From: Streptomyces sp. NBC_01465
GTDB lineage: Bacteria; Actinomycetota; Actinomycetes; Streptomycetales; Streptomycetaceae
Direction: 5' to 3'
NCBI RefSeq assembly: GCF_036227325.1
Contig: NZ_CP109467.1
Coordinates: forward strand, 8,308,001 to 8,372,000
Length of the DNA stretch: 64,000 nt
Part shown: positions 25,816 through 34,248 of the stretch, piece by piece
Layout of the letters: each line of letters starts with the position of its first letter
How positions within the stretch are numbered: the first letter of the stretch is position 1
Translations under genes and position numbers: made by a program
The notes under the pieces: generated by a model
What the model saw: only the letters and a program-made list of their open reading frames with translations
Database searches by the model: none
What the model was told of the DNA's origin: nothing

Positions 25816-26601
25816 ATGCGCCTGCGTACGCTCCTCACCTCCCTGGCCGTCACCACCGCCGTAGCCGGCGGTCTCACCGTCGCCGCACCGGCGACCTCGG
25901 CCGCGGTCCTCGCGGATCCGTCCGTCGCTCCCGGCGGAAACTTCGACCTGTCGGTCTGGCAGCTCCAGGAGCCGGTGGGCTCACCCGGCTCGCCGACCAC
26001 CATCTCGTCGTCCCGGCTGCAGGGGGCGAACGGGTTCCAGGACTCGTACTTCTACACGGACACCCGCGACGGCGCGATGACGTTCTGGGCTCCCGAGAAG
26101 GGCGTCACCACGCCGAACTCCAACTACGCGCGCTCCGAACTGCGCGAGATGAACCGCGACGGCAGCGCCGCCAACTGGTCGCTCAGCGGAAGCCACCAAC
26201 TGAAGGCGACCCTGCGCGTGGTGTCGGTGACGTCGAACGTCTGCGTGGGTCAGATCCACCTCGGTACGGGCGGCACTTCCACCAAGCCCCTCGTGGAGCT
26301 GTACTACCGGTCGAGCGGCGACATCGTCGTCGGCACGGAGAACTCGCCCTCCGGCGGCCAGACGACCCACACGGTCGGCCACGTCGCGGTCGGCAAGACC
26401 TGGAGCTACACCATCGCCGTCTCGGGCGGCCACACCATCGACCTCACCGTCAACGGGTCCACCACGCACTACGCGATCCCGTCGTCCTTCAACAGCTACA
26501 AGCAGTACTTCAAGGCCGGCTCGTACAACCAGTCGTCCTCCAGCAGCACCACCAAGGGCGCCCGCGTCGGCTTCTACGGGCTGACCGTCTCCCACAGCTG
26601 A
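25816..26601 (+). CDS. Secreted alginate lyase, polysaccharide lyase family 7
   Basis: This 261-aa exoenzyme has a Sec signal (MRLRTLLTSLAVTTAVAGGL, cleavage near residue 30). The PL7 beta-jelly-roll motifs are RSELRE (106-111), QIH (146-148) and a YFKAGSYNQ segment near 230, which together form the active-site cleft for beta-elimination of alginate. In PL7, QIH rather than QVH is associated with preference for guluronate-containing blocks, so polyG or polyMG activity is a reasonable inference. It stands alone with its own terminator. GGGAAGG precedes ATG 25816. Confidence 0.92.
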   Translation: MRLRTLLTSLAVTTAVAGGLTVAAPATSAAVLADPSVAPGGNFDLSVWQLQEPVGSPGSPTTISSSRLQGANGFQDSYFYTDTRDGAMTFWAPEKGVTTPNSNYARSELREMNRDGSAANWSLSGSHQLKATLRVVSVTSNVCVGQIHLGTGGTSTKPLVELYYRSSGDIVVGTENSPSGGQTTHTVGHVAVGKTWSYTIAVSGGHTIDLTVNGSTTHYAIPSSFNSYKQYFKAGSYNQSSSSSTTKGARVGFYGLTVSHS

Positions 26602-26604
26602 GCG

Positions 26605-26632
26605 CGTACGGGGGCGCCGACACCCCCGTACG
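26605..26632 (+). terminator. Hairpin terminator after the alginate lyase
   Basis: A perfect 10-bp stem, CGTACGGGGG (26605-26614) and CCCCCGTACG (26623-26632), surrounds an 8-nt loop, starting 3 bp after the stop codon. There is no T-run. Confidence 0.75.
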
Positions 26633-26680
26633 GTCCACCAGGACGCGCGGTCACCCCTCCCCTCGGGCTGCAATGGACGG

Positions 26681-27361
26681 GTGACCGCGCCCCCTGACGA
26701 CTGCCTCGCGCGCAATGACTGGATCTGCGGCGAATACCTCACCACGCGCCGGGAGATCCTCTGGGACGCCGTCCTCCAGCACCTTCACCTGACGCTCGTC
26801 TCGGTCCTCATCGGCCTGCTGCTCGCCGTGCCCCTCGCGGTCGCCGCCCGCCGCTGGCGCTGGGCCTCCGGACCAGTCCTCGGGCTCACCACCGTCCTGT
26901 ACACGATCCCCTCGCTGGCGATGTTCTCGCTGCTGCTGCCGGTGTACGGACTCTCCGCCTCGCTCGTCATCGCGGGCCTGGTCCTCTACTCGCTGACCCT
27001 GCTGGTACGGAACATCCTCGCCGGACTGCGCGCCGTGCCCGAGGAGACCCGTCAGGCCGCGCGGGGCATGGGCTACGGGCCGATCCGCCTCCTCTTCGCC
27101 GTCGAACTGCCCCTCTCGCTGCCCGCCGCCATGGCCGGGCTGCGCATCGCCACCGTCTCCGCCGTCTCACTCGTCACGGTCGGTGCGATCGTCGGCTACG
27201 GAGGCCTCGGCAACCTCATCTACACCGGGATGAACACCTACTTCAAAGCGCAGGTCCTCACCGCCTCCGTTCTCTGCGTCGTCATCGCCATCGCCGCCGA
27301 CCTCGTCCTCCTCGGCGTACAGCGGCTGCTCACCCCGTGGACCCGGGCGGTGCAGTCATGA
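26681..27361 (+). CDS. Osmoprotectant (glycine betaine/choline/proline) ABC transporter permease 1
   Basis: This 226-aa inner-membrane permease of the OpuBB/OpuCB type has about five helices and the EAA loop region (EETRQAARGMGYGPIRLLFAVELPLSLPAAMAGLRIA), which docks on the ATPase. LIYTGMNTYFKAQVLTASVL is typical of the family. GTG 26681 has a weak GGACGG in front. Its stop overlaps the next permease start by 4 bp (ATGA), so they are translationally coupled. Confidence 0.88.
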   Translation: MTAPPDDCLARNDWICGEYLTTRREILWDAVLQHLHLTLVSVLIGLLLAVPLAVAARRWRWASGPVLGLTTVLYTIPSLAMFSLLLPVYGLSASLVIAGLVLYSLTLLVRNILAGLRAVPEETRQAARGMGYGPIRLLFAVELPLSLPAAMAGLRIATVSAVSLVTVGAIVGYGGLGNLIYTGMNTYFKAQVLTASVLCVVIAIAADLVLLGVQRLLTPWTRAVQS

Positions 27362-28032
27362 ACACCCTCTCCTCCGCCTGGTCCTGGCTGACCAGCTCCG
27401 CCCACTGGTCGGGCGACGACGGCATCTGGCACCGCCTCGGCGAGCACCTGTTCCTCACCGTCGTCTGTCTGCTGCTCAGCTGTCTGATCGCCCTGCCCAT
27501 CGCGCTCGTTCTCGGGCATCTGGGCAAGGGCGGTGCGCTCGCCGTCAACATCTCCAACGTCGGCCGGGCGGTCCCCACCTTCGCCGTGCTGGTGCTGCTG
27601 CTTCTCACCCCGCTCGGCACCCACGGCCAGTGGCCCACGATCATCGCGCTCGTCGTCTTCGCCGTGCCCCCGCTGCTCACCAACGCCTATGTGGGGATGC
27701 GCGAGGTGGACCGTGACGTGGTGCGCGCGGCGCGCGGTATGGGCATGACCGGGCGACAACTGATGTTTCACGTGGAACTGCCCCTTGCGCTCCCCTTGGT
27801 CCTCACCGGCGTACGTATCGCCGCGGTGCAGCTGGTCGCCACGGCGACCCTCGCCGCGCTCGCCGGCGGCGGAGGACTCGGCCGGATCATCACCGCGGGC
27901 TTCAACCTCGCCTCCACCCCGCAGGTCGTCGCGGGCGCCGTTCTCGTCGCCGCCTTCGCGCTGCTGGTGGAAGGCCTCTTCGAGATCGCGCAGCGACTGG
28001 CACCCGAATGGGCGAGAGGCAGGATGGGATGA
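27358..28032 (+). CDS. Osmoprotectant ABC transporter permease 2
   Basis: This 224-aa second permease (OpuBD/OpuCD type) has the EAA loop DVVRAARGMGMTGRQLMFHVELPLALPLVLTGVRIAAVQLVATATLAALAGGGGLGRII. ATG 27358 overlaps the stop of permease 1, and its own stop overlaps the start of the binding protein (ATGA). The pair would form the heterodimeric membrane channel of the importer. Confidence 0.88.
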   Translation: MNTLSSAWSWLTSSAHWSGDDGIWHRLGEHLFLTVVCLLLSCLIALPIALVLGHLGKGGALAVNISNVGRAVPTFAVLVLLLLTPLGTHGQWPTIIALVVFAVPPLLTNAYVGMREVDRDVVRAARGMGMTGRQLMFHVELPLALPLVLTGVRIAAVQLVATATLAALAGGGGLGRIITAGFNLASTPQVVAGAVLVAAFALLVEGLFEIAQRLAPEWARGRMG

Positions 28033-28970
28033 GACTCCGTCACGTCCTGCCCGCGCTGCTGTTCCTCACCGCCGCCTGCACCACCGGGCCCACCCTGGAG
28101 AACCAGGGCGACGTCACCGCGCCGCCCGGCGACAGCAAGCATTTGACGGTCGGCTCGGCGGGATTCACCGAGAGCGACCTCCTCGCCCAGATGTACGCGC
28201 TCCTGCTCGACCAGGCCGGATACAGCACCCAGATCCTGTCCGTCACCAACCGCGAGCTCTACGAACCGGCCCTGGAGAGCGGGCAGATCGACGTCGTTCC
28301 GGAGTACGCGGCGACCTTCGCGGACTGGCTCAACGCCAAGGCCAACGGCCCCGACGCGCCCCCCGTGGGCTCTCCCGACCTCGACCAGACCATGACCGCC
28401 CTCCGCTCCCTCGCCACCCCGAGGGGCCTCACGGTCCTCGACCCGGGGAAGGCCGTCGACCAGAACGCCTTCGCGGTCACCTCCTCGTACGCCACCGAGC
28501 ACAAGCTCAAGACGCTCAGCGACCTGGGCGACTCCAAGCTGCCGGTGCGGCTGGCCGCGGGCGACGAGTGCGTCCAACGCCCCTACTGTGAACCAGGGTT
28601 GAAGAAGACCTACGGGATCAACATCACCGCGGTCGACCCCAAGGGCGTCGGCACCACCCCGTCGAAGCAGGCCGTGCAGAACGGCACGGACCAGATGGTG
28701 CTCACCACTTCCACCGACGCGACGCTCGACAACTTCGGTCTGGTCCTCCTCGAGGACGACAAGCATCTGCAGAACGCCGACTACATCGTGCCCGTCGTCA
28801 ACCGGTCCCAGGCCGGCAGCAGCAAGGTGACGGGGGCGCTGGACAAGCTCAACACCGTACTGACCACCGCGGATCTGGCTTCCATGAACGAGCAGGTCGA
28901 CAGCTGGCGGCGGCTGCCCCAGGACGTCGCCCGCGCCTATCTGCAGTCCAAGAAGCTGATTCCGCAGTAG
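28029..28970 (+). CDS. Osmoprotectant ABC transporter substrate-binding lipoprotein
   Basis: This 313-aa OpuAC-family binding protein is a lipoprotein, with the lipobox FLTAAC at the N-terminus. The mature part starts with HLTVGSAGFTESDLLAQMYALLL, the usual quaternary-amine binding protein opening. YSTQILSVTNRELYEPALESGQIDVVPEYAATF follows, the strand-helix lining the ligand cleft. Choline, betaine or ectoine-type ligands are typical; which one cannot be told. ATG 28029 overlaps the permease stop. It is convergent with the YciI-like gene. Confidence 0.88.
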   Translation: MRLRHVLPALLFLTAACTTGPTLENQGDVTAPPGDSKHLTVGSAGFTESDLLAQMYALLLDQAGYSTQILSVTNRELYEPALESGQIDVVPEYAATFADWLNAKANGPDAPPVGSPDLDQTMTALRSLATPRGLTVLDPGKAVDQNAFAVTSSYATEHKLKTLSDLGDSKLPVRLAAGDECVQRPYCEPGLKKTYGINITAVDPKGVGTTPSKQAVQNGTDQMVLTTSTDATLDNFGLVLLEDDKHLQNADYIVPVVNRSQAGSSKVTGALDKLNTVLTTADLASMNEQVDSWRRLPQDVARAYLQSKKLIPQ

Positions 28971-28976
28971 CTGCGG

Positions 28977-29372
28977 TCACGCCTCGGGCGGCCCCGAAGG
29001 CACCAGATGGAGCTCCACGACCTGGTTCGACGGTTTGCCGCCGGGTCCCGGTGTCGCGGAAATCCTCGAAGCGATCTCGACCGCACGCTCATGGGTCGCC
29101 ACGTCGACGACCCAGTAGGCGATCAGGCTCTTGTCGCCCGGTGCGCTCGGGCCGTCGAAGACCACCGGCTCGCCGGAGGGCTGGGACTGGACGGTGGTGA
29201 TCGTGCCCGGCCCGCCGAGGCCCCGCGTCTCCACCAGTTCGCCGGCCCCGACCAGCTCGTCGTTGAGCTCGTGGCAGTACTCGATCATCGTCTCGATGTC
29301 GCCCCGGGAGAAGCCGGACAGCTCCGTCTCCCAGCTGTCGCCGGTCACGAACGTCTGCACCATGTACCGCAT
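28977..29372 (-). CDS. YciI-like (YCII/DGPF) domain protein
   Basis: This 131-aa small soluble alpha+beta protein begins with MRYMVQTFVTGDSWE. Its core VVFDGPSAPGDKSLIAYWVVDVATHERAVEIASRI is the DGPF/YCII signature. Such proteins are often found beside sigma factors or as stand-alone ferredoxin-like dimers, with no settled enzymatic role. ATG 29372 has GAGGAG upstream. It lies on the minus strand between the binding protein and the ATPase gene of the importer and may be cotranscribed after the ATPase. Confidence 0.82.
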   Translation of the reverse strand: MRYMVQTFVTGDSWETELSGFSRGDIETMIEYCHELNDELVGAGELVETRGLGGPGTITTVQSQPSGEPVVFDGPSAPGDKSLIAYWVVDVATHERAVEIASRISATPGPGGKPSNQVVELHLVPSGPPEA

Positions 29373-29457
29373 TTGGCTGCTCCTCGTCACGCGTCACAGA
29401 CTGCTGCACGAGTGCAGACCGTGCCGGGATCCGGAACTCATCGGCGGTCGGGAAAAT

Positions 29458-30615
29458 TCATGCGTCGGAGACCGAATCGAACTCCACCTCGTCCCGCGCG
29501 ACGCCCTGCGCGTCCGCGTCCACCGAGCGGCGCAGCGCCTCATGCAGCTTCGCCGGGGTCAGTACGCCGAGGAAGCGGGGGCCGTCGAGGACCGCCACCC
29601 ACCCGGCGTCGTACTGCAGCATCTCGCTGAACGCCTGCTTCAGCGGCGCCCCGACCGGCACCCAGGCCTCCATCCGCCGGGCCAGCTCGCCGACCGTGCC
29701 CGAAGCCCCCTGCAGCGACTCGGCGGAGACCCAGCCGTGCAGCTCGCCGTGGCGGGAGAGCACCACCGCCCAGCGGGCACCCAGCACGCTCAGCTCCCGG
29801 GCCGCCGTCTGCGCCGGTACGTCGAGATAGGCGACCGGCGGCTGCTCCAGGTCGTCCTCCTCGATCTCGGTGACCGACAGCCGCTTCAGCCCGCGGTCGG
29901 CCCCCACGAACTGCGCGACATACGGCGTCGACGGCGTGCCCAGGACCGAGGCCGGAGTGTCGAACTGCTCGATGCGCCCCTGCCCGTACACCGCGATCCG
30001 GTCACCCATCCGCACCGCTTCCTCGATGTCGTGGGTGACGAGCAGCACCGTTTTGCGCACGGTCGCCTGGAGCTTGAGGAACTCGTTCTGCAGCCGCTCG
30101 CGGACGACCGGGTCGACCGCTCCGAACGGTTCGTCCATCAGGAGTACGGGCGGATCCGCGGCCAGCGCCCTGGCCACCCCCACCCGCTGGCGCTGCCCGC
30201 CGGAGAGCTGGGCCGGATAGCGGGAGCCGTACGTCTTCGGATCGAGGCCCACCAGATCGAGCAGCTCCGCCGCCCGCGCCCTGGCCTTGGCCTTCTTCCA
30301 GCCGACCAGGGCGGGCACGGTCGCGGTGTTGTCCAGGATGGTGCGGTGCGAGAAGAGTCCCACCTGCTGGATGACGTACCCGATCCGGCGGCGCAGCTTG
30401 ACCGGGTCGACGCCCGAGATGTCCTCGCCGTCGACCAGGATCCGGCCCGCGGTCGGCTCGATCAGCCGGTTCACCATCATCATCGTGGTCGTCTTGCCGC
30501 AGCCCGAAGGGCCGACGAGCGTGACCAGTTCGCCCTCGGCGACCTCGAAGGAGAGATCGTCCACGGCCGTCGTGCCGTCCGGATAGACCTTGGCGACCTG
30601 CTCGAACCTGATCAT
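29458..30615 (-). CDS. Osmoprotectant ABC transporter ATP-binding protein with tandem CBS domains
   Basis: This 385-aa ATPase has Walker A VGPSGCGKTTT (about 35-45), signature LSGGQRQRVGVARAL, Walker B PVLLMDEPFGAVD and the switch VTHDIEEAV. The C-terminal part carries two CBS-type segments (AARELSVLGARWAVVLSRHG, and LQYDAGWVAVLDGPRFLGVL), which in OpuA/OpuC sense ionic strength or c-di-AMP. It belongs with the permeases and lipoprotein at 26681-28970 but is transcribed toward them from the opposite strand. Confidence 0.9.
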   Translation of the reverse strand: MIRFEQVAKVYPDGTTAVDDLSFEVAEGELVTLVGPSGCGKTTTMMMVNRLIEPTAGRILVDGEDISGVDPVKLRRRIGYVIQQVGLFSHRTILDNTATVPALVGWKKAKARARAAELLDLVGLDPKTYGSRYPAQLSGGQRQRVGVARALAADPPVLLMDEPFGAVDPVVRERLQNEFLKLQATVRKTVLLVTHDIEEAVRMGDRIAVYGQGRIEQFDTPASVLGTPSTPYVAQFVGADRGLKRLSVTEIEEDDLEQPPVAYLDVPAQTAARELSVLGARWAVVLSRHGELHGWVSAESLQGASGTVGELARRMEAWVPVGAPLKQAFSEMLQYDAGWVAVLDGPRFLGVLTPAKLHEALRRSVDADAQGVARDEVEFDSVSDA

Positions 30616-30700
30616 GGATCCACGCTAGCCGGACGGGCTGCGGCACGCTCTTCCACGATGGTGGATCATGAGGTGTTGTCCGTACGACCAGGAGCACCTT

Positions 30701-31990
30701 GTGACCAGCTACCGCCAGCCGGGCGTCGTCCTCACCGACCACCGATTCCAGGTCCCCCTGGACCACGCGGACCCGGGTGGCGAGCAGATCGAGCTGTACG
30801 CCCGTGAGGCCGTCGCCTCGCACAAGGCCGGGGCGCAGCTGCCCTGGCTGCTCTATCTCCAGGGCGGCCCCGGCTTCGGCGCCAACCGGTTCACGAGCAA
30901 GCAGCAGGCCTGGCTCGGCCGCGCCCTCCAGGAGTTCCGCGTCCTGCTCCTCGACCAGCGCGGCACCGGCGCCTCCACCCCCGCCAACCGGCAGACCCTG
31001 CCGCTGCGCGGCGGACCGGCGGAGCAGGCCGACTACCTCGCGCACTTCCGCGCGGACTCCATCGTCCGGGACTGCGAGTTGATCCGGCCGCAGCTCACCG
31101 GCGGCGAGACCTGGACCGTGCTCGGGCAGAGCTTCGGCGGATTCTGCGCCGTCCGCTATCTGTCCGCCGCCCCCGAGGGCCTGACCGCCGCCGTCATCAC
31201 CGGCGGGCTGCCGACCCTGGACGGCCACGCCGACGACGTCTACCGGGCCGCGTACCCGCGCATCGCCCGCAAGGTCGCCGCGCACTACAAGCGCTACCCG
31301 CAGGACATCGCGCGGGCCCGCGAGATCGCTGCCCATCTGCAGCAGAACCCGGTCACCCTGCCCAGCGGCTACGTCCTCACCGTCGAGGCCTTCCAATCGC
31401 TGGGCATCATGCTCGGCGGCAGCGACGGCAGCCACCAGCTGCACCACCTCCTCGAGGACGCCTTCGTTCCCACCCCGCAGGGCCGCCAGCTCTCCGACGC
31501 CTTCCAGGAGCAGATGCACGCGGCCCTGTCCTTCGCCGGACACCCGCTCTACGCCCTGGTCCACGAGTCCATCTACGGCCAGGACACCCGGCCCACCGCC
31601 TGGTCCGCCGAGCGGGTACGCGCCGAATTCCCCGCCTTCGACGCCGGGACCGAGGGCCCGCTGCCCCTCACCGGCGAGTCCATCCACCCCTGGCACTTCG
31701 AGGTCGACCCGGCGCTGCGCCCGCTGCGCGAGACCGCGGAGTTGCTGGCCGCCCGTACGGACTGGCCGCCGCTCTACGACACCGAGCGCCTGGCCGCCAA
31801 CGAGGTCCCCGTCGCGGCGGCCGTCTACCACGACGACATGTACGTCGACGCCGACCACTCCCTGCGCACCGCGCGGGCCATCGGCGGGCTTCGCACCTGG
31901 GTCACCGACGAGTTCGAGCACGACGGGCTGCGGGCGGGGGGTCCGCGCGTGCTGGACCGGCTTCTCGCGCTCGTACGGGACGAAATCTGA
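30701..31990 (+). CDS. S33-family peptidase (proline iminopeptidase-like)
   Basis: This is a 429-aa alpha/beta-hydrolase of the prolyl aminopeptidase group. The oxyanion motif is LLYLQGGPGFGANR, followed by DQRGTGAST; the nucleophile lies in VLGQSFGGFCAVRYLS and a late His in DEFEHDGLR. It releases N-terminal residues, usually proline, from peptides; it is cytoplasmic. GTG 30701 follows GGAG (30691-30694) at good spacing. ATG 30668 is in frame but lacks an RBS and would add 11 unrelated residues. Confidence 0.88.
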   Translation: MTSYRQPGVVLTDHRFQVPLDHADPGGEQIELYAREAVASHKAGAQLPWLLYLQGGPGFGANRFTSKQQAWLGRALQEFRVLLLDQRGTGASTPANRQTLPLRGGPAEQADYLAHFRADSIVRDCELIRPQLTGGETWTVLGQSFGGFCAVRYLSAAPEGLTAAVITGGLPTLDGHADDVYRAAYPRIARKVAAHYKRYPQDIARAREIAAHLQQNPVTLPSGYVLTVEAFQSLGIMLGGSDGSHQLHHLLEDAFVPTPQGRQLSDAFQEQMHAALSFAGHPLYALVHESIYGQDTRPTAWSAERVRAEFPAFDAGTEGPLPLTGESIHPWHFEVDPALRPLRETAELLAARTDWPPLYDTERLAANEVPVAAAVYHDDMYVDADHSLRTARAIGGLRTWVTDEFEHDGLRAGGPRVLDRLLALVRDEI

Positions 31991-32013
31991 CCCGTACGGC
32001 CTATCCTGCGGCC

Positions 32014-32745
32014 ATGACGGATCAGCTGGAACCGATGCCCACGGACTGGCAGCGCGCCCTCGCCGTTGTCGCCCACCCCGACGACCTCGAATACGGCTGC
32101 GCGGCGGCGATCGCCGGCTGGACCGACGAGGGGCGCGAGGTTACCTATGTGCTCGCGACCCGGGGCGAGGCCGGTATCGACACCATTGAGCCCGCCAAGT
32201 GCGGCCCGCTGCGCGAACAGGAGCAGCGGGCCAGCGCGGCCGTCGTCGGAGTGAGCGCCGTCGAGTTCCTCGACCACAAGGACGGGGTGATCGAGTACGG
32301 AACCGGGCTGCGCCGCGATATCGCGGGGGCCATCCGAAGGCACCGGCCCGAGCTCGTCATCACCCTCAACCACCGTGATACGTGGGGTGGGATCGTGTGG
32401 AACACCCCGGATCACCAAGCCGTCGGCAGGGCCGTCCTCGATGCCGCGGGCGACGCCGGAAACCGGTGGATCTTCCCCGAGCTGACCGAGCAGGGACTCC
32501 AGCCCTGGGACGGGGTGCGCTGGGTCGCGGTCGCGGGATCCGTGTCTCCCACGCATGCGGTCGACGCGACCCCGGGACTGGAGCGCTCTGTGCTCTCCCT
32601 CCTCGAACACCGCACCTACATCGAGGCGTTGACGGACGAGGACCCCGAGACGTACTGCCGTACGTTCCTCACCGGGAACGCGGAGGCCGCCGCCGAGCGC
32701 TTCGGGGGCCGGCCCGCCGTCACCTTCGAACTCTTCGGGCGCTGA
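32014..32745 (+). CDS. PIG-L family deacetylase
   Basis: This 243-aa LmbE-like Zn hydrolase has the motif AVVAHPDDLEYG and a downstream TPDHQAVGRAVLDAA. In the first motif Glu follows Leu (HPDDLE), the form common in the Mca/BshB branch of actinobacterial PIG-L proteins. Removal of an N-acetyl or conjugate group is expected; the substrate is unknown. It is the second PIG-L protein in the window and only distantly similar to the one at 15643. The enoyl-CoA hydratase gene starts 8 bp after its stop. Confidence 0.87.
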   Translation: MTDQLEPMPTDWQRALAVVAHPDDLEYGCAAAIAGWTDEGREVTYVLATRGEAGIDTIEPAKCGPLREQEQRASAAVVGVSAVEFLDHKDGVIEYGTGLRRDIAGAIRRHRPELVITLNHRDTWGGIVWNTPDHQAVGRAVLDAAGDAGNRWIFPELTEQGLQPWDGVRWVAVAGSVSPTHAVDATPGLERSVLSLLEHRTYIEALTDEDPETYCRTFLTGNAEAAAERFGGRPAVTFELFGR

Positions 32746-32753
32746 GGCGCCCC

Positions 32754-33587
32754 GTGATCGACACGCTGAGCAGGGAGATACCCGAGGGCGAGGAACGGCT
32801 GTCCCTCCGCGTCGAGGACGGCATCGGCATCCTGACGCTCTGCCGTCCGGAGAAGCTCAACGGCTGGAGCTGGGAATCCAGCCGCCAGCTCGGGCTGATG
32901 GCCGACCGGATCCGCTTCGACGAATCGATCAGGGTGGTGCTGCTGCGCGCCGAGGGCCGTGCCTTCTGCGCGGGCATCGACGTCACCGCACCCGGCGGTG
33001 CGATCACGGGGCGCTCCCCGGCCGAGCGGACCCAGAACTACTACGAGGGCATCCGCTGGGTCCATGAGCGCTTCGCGGCCTTCGCCCGGCTGCCGCAGCC
33101 GGTCGTCGCGGCGGTGCAGGGCTACTGCCTGGGGTTCGGCTTCGAACTCGCGTTGATGGCGGACATCCGCATCGCTGCGGACGACGCCGTCTTCGCCCTG
33201 CCGGAGGCGCAGATCGGCGTGGCGGTGGACGCGGGCGGCGACATGCGGATCGCACGGGAGGCGGGGGCGGGGTGGGCGAAGCTGCTCGCGCTCACCGGAC
33301 GCCGTATCGACGCCGGCACCGCCGAGCGCCTCGGACTTCTCCAACTGGTCACTTCACGCGAGAAGTTGGAAAAGGCTGCGCAGGAGATCGCCGCCGAGAT
33401 CGCGGCCAACGCACCGCTCGCCGTCCGGGCCGTCAAGCGCAGCATCGACGCGTACGCGGACTCCGGGATGGCCGAGGCCCTGGACCGTACGGCCCTGTCC
33501 GCGGCGCTCACCCTCACCTCGGAGGACGCGCGGGAGGGTTACTCCGCGAAGGCGTCCCGCCGTAGCCCGGACTTCGAGGGCCGCTAG
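32754..33587 (+). CDS. Enoyl-CoA hydratase/isomerase (crotonase family)
   Basis: This is a 277-aa crotonase. The oxyanion-hole segments are GRAFCAGIDV and GYCLGFGFELALMAD. Both catalytic acids of a hydratase are present: Glu131 (FELAL) and Glu151 (ALPEAQIGV). It would hydrate a trans-2-enoyl-CoA in beta-oxidation or a related acyl-CoA. GTG 32754 gives the natural N-terminus. It sits in a tight run with the PIG-L gene before and the HAD gene after (2-bp gap), probably one transcript. Confidence 0.88.
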   Translation: MIDTLSREIPEGEERLSLRVEDGIGILTLCRPEKLNGWSWESSRQLGLMADRIRFDESIRVVLLRAEGRAFCAGIDVTAPGGAITGRSPAERTQNYYEGIRWVHERFAAFARLPQPVVAAVQGYCLGFGFELALMADIRIAADDAVFALPEAQIGVAVDAGGDMRIAREAGAGWAKLLALTGRRIDAGTAERLGLLQLVTSREKLEKAAQEIAAEIAANAPLAVRAVKRSIDAYADSGMAEALDRTALSAALTLTSEDAREGYSAKASRRSPDFEGR

Positions 33588-33589
33588 GG

Positions 33590-34243
33590 ATGGACCACAC
33601 GGGCGTCGTGTTCTTCGATGTCGACGGCACCCTCGTGCCCGGTACGAGTTCGTCGGTCTTTCTGGCCGGATTCCTTGGCCACCAGGACGAGTTGGCCCGG
33701 GCCGAGGACGCCTACGCCTCCGGCGACCTGGACAATCGGCAGGTCTCCGAGCTGGATGCCAAGGGCTGGGCGGGCGCGACCGAGGAAGAAGTCTCCGGCC
33801 GGCTCGACGGGCTGCCTCTGGTCTCGGGGATCGCGGAGAGTGTGGACTGGTGCCGACGGAACGGGCTGGTGCCCGTGCTGGCCACGCTCGCCTGGTCTCC
33901 GGTCGGGAGTTGGCTGACGGAGCGCTTCGGCTTCCAGACGTTCAGCGGACCCCGGTTGGAGATCGTCGAGGGTCGGTTCACGGGCCGCGTCGCCCGCCAT
34001 TTCGACGAGTACGGCAAACGGGACTTCGCCCTGACGACCGCCCGCGAGCTGGGAGTTGACCCCCGCTCGTGCGGGGCCGTCGGAGACAGCCGCTCCGACC
34101 TGCCCCTGTTCGCGTCCGTCGGTGTGAGCGTGGCGTTCAACGCCTCGGCGGGGGCACGGGAAGCGGCGACCGTGACGGTGGACGGCGACGACCTGCGCGA
34201 CGTGCTCCCCGCGCTGAGCGGGCTGCTCGCCACCGCCGGCTGA
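33590..34243 (+). CDS. HAD-superfamily IB phosphatase
   Basis: This 217-aa protein has the HAD nucleophile motif FFDVDGTLV (Asp10, Asp12), motif II near PVLATLAWSP, a Lys region before GKRDFAL, and the metal-binding motif IV GAVGDSRSDLPLF. It resembles the SerB/HAD-IB branch (phosphoserine-like phosphatases) found across Streptomyces. The natural phosphate ester is unknown. It starts 2 bp after the enoyl-CoA hydratase stop and converges with the SDR gene, 5 bp apart. Confidence 0.87.
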   Translation: MDHTGVVFFDVDGTLVPGTSSSVFLAGFLGHQDELARAEDAYASGDLDNRQVSELDAKGWAGATEEEVSGRLDGLPLVSGIAESVDWCRRNGLVPVLATLAWSPVGSWLTERFGFQTFSGPRLEIVEGRFTGRVARHFDEYGKRDFALTTARELGVDPRSCGAVGDSRSDLPLFASVGVSVAFNASAGAREAATVTVDGDDLRDVLPALSGLLATAG

Positions 34244-34248
34244 CCGTC

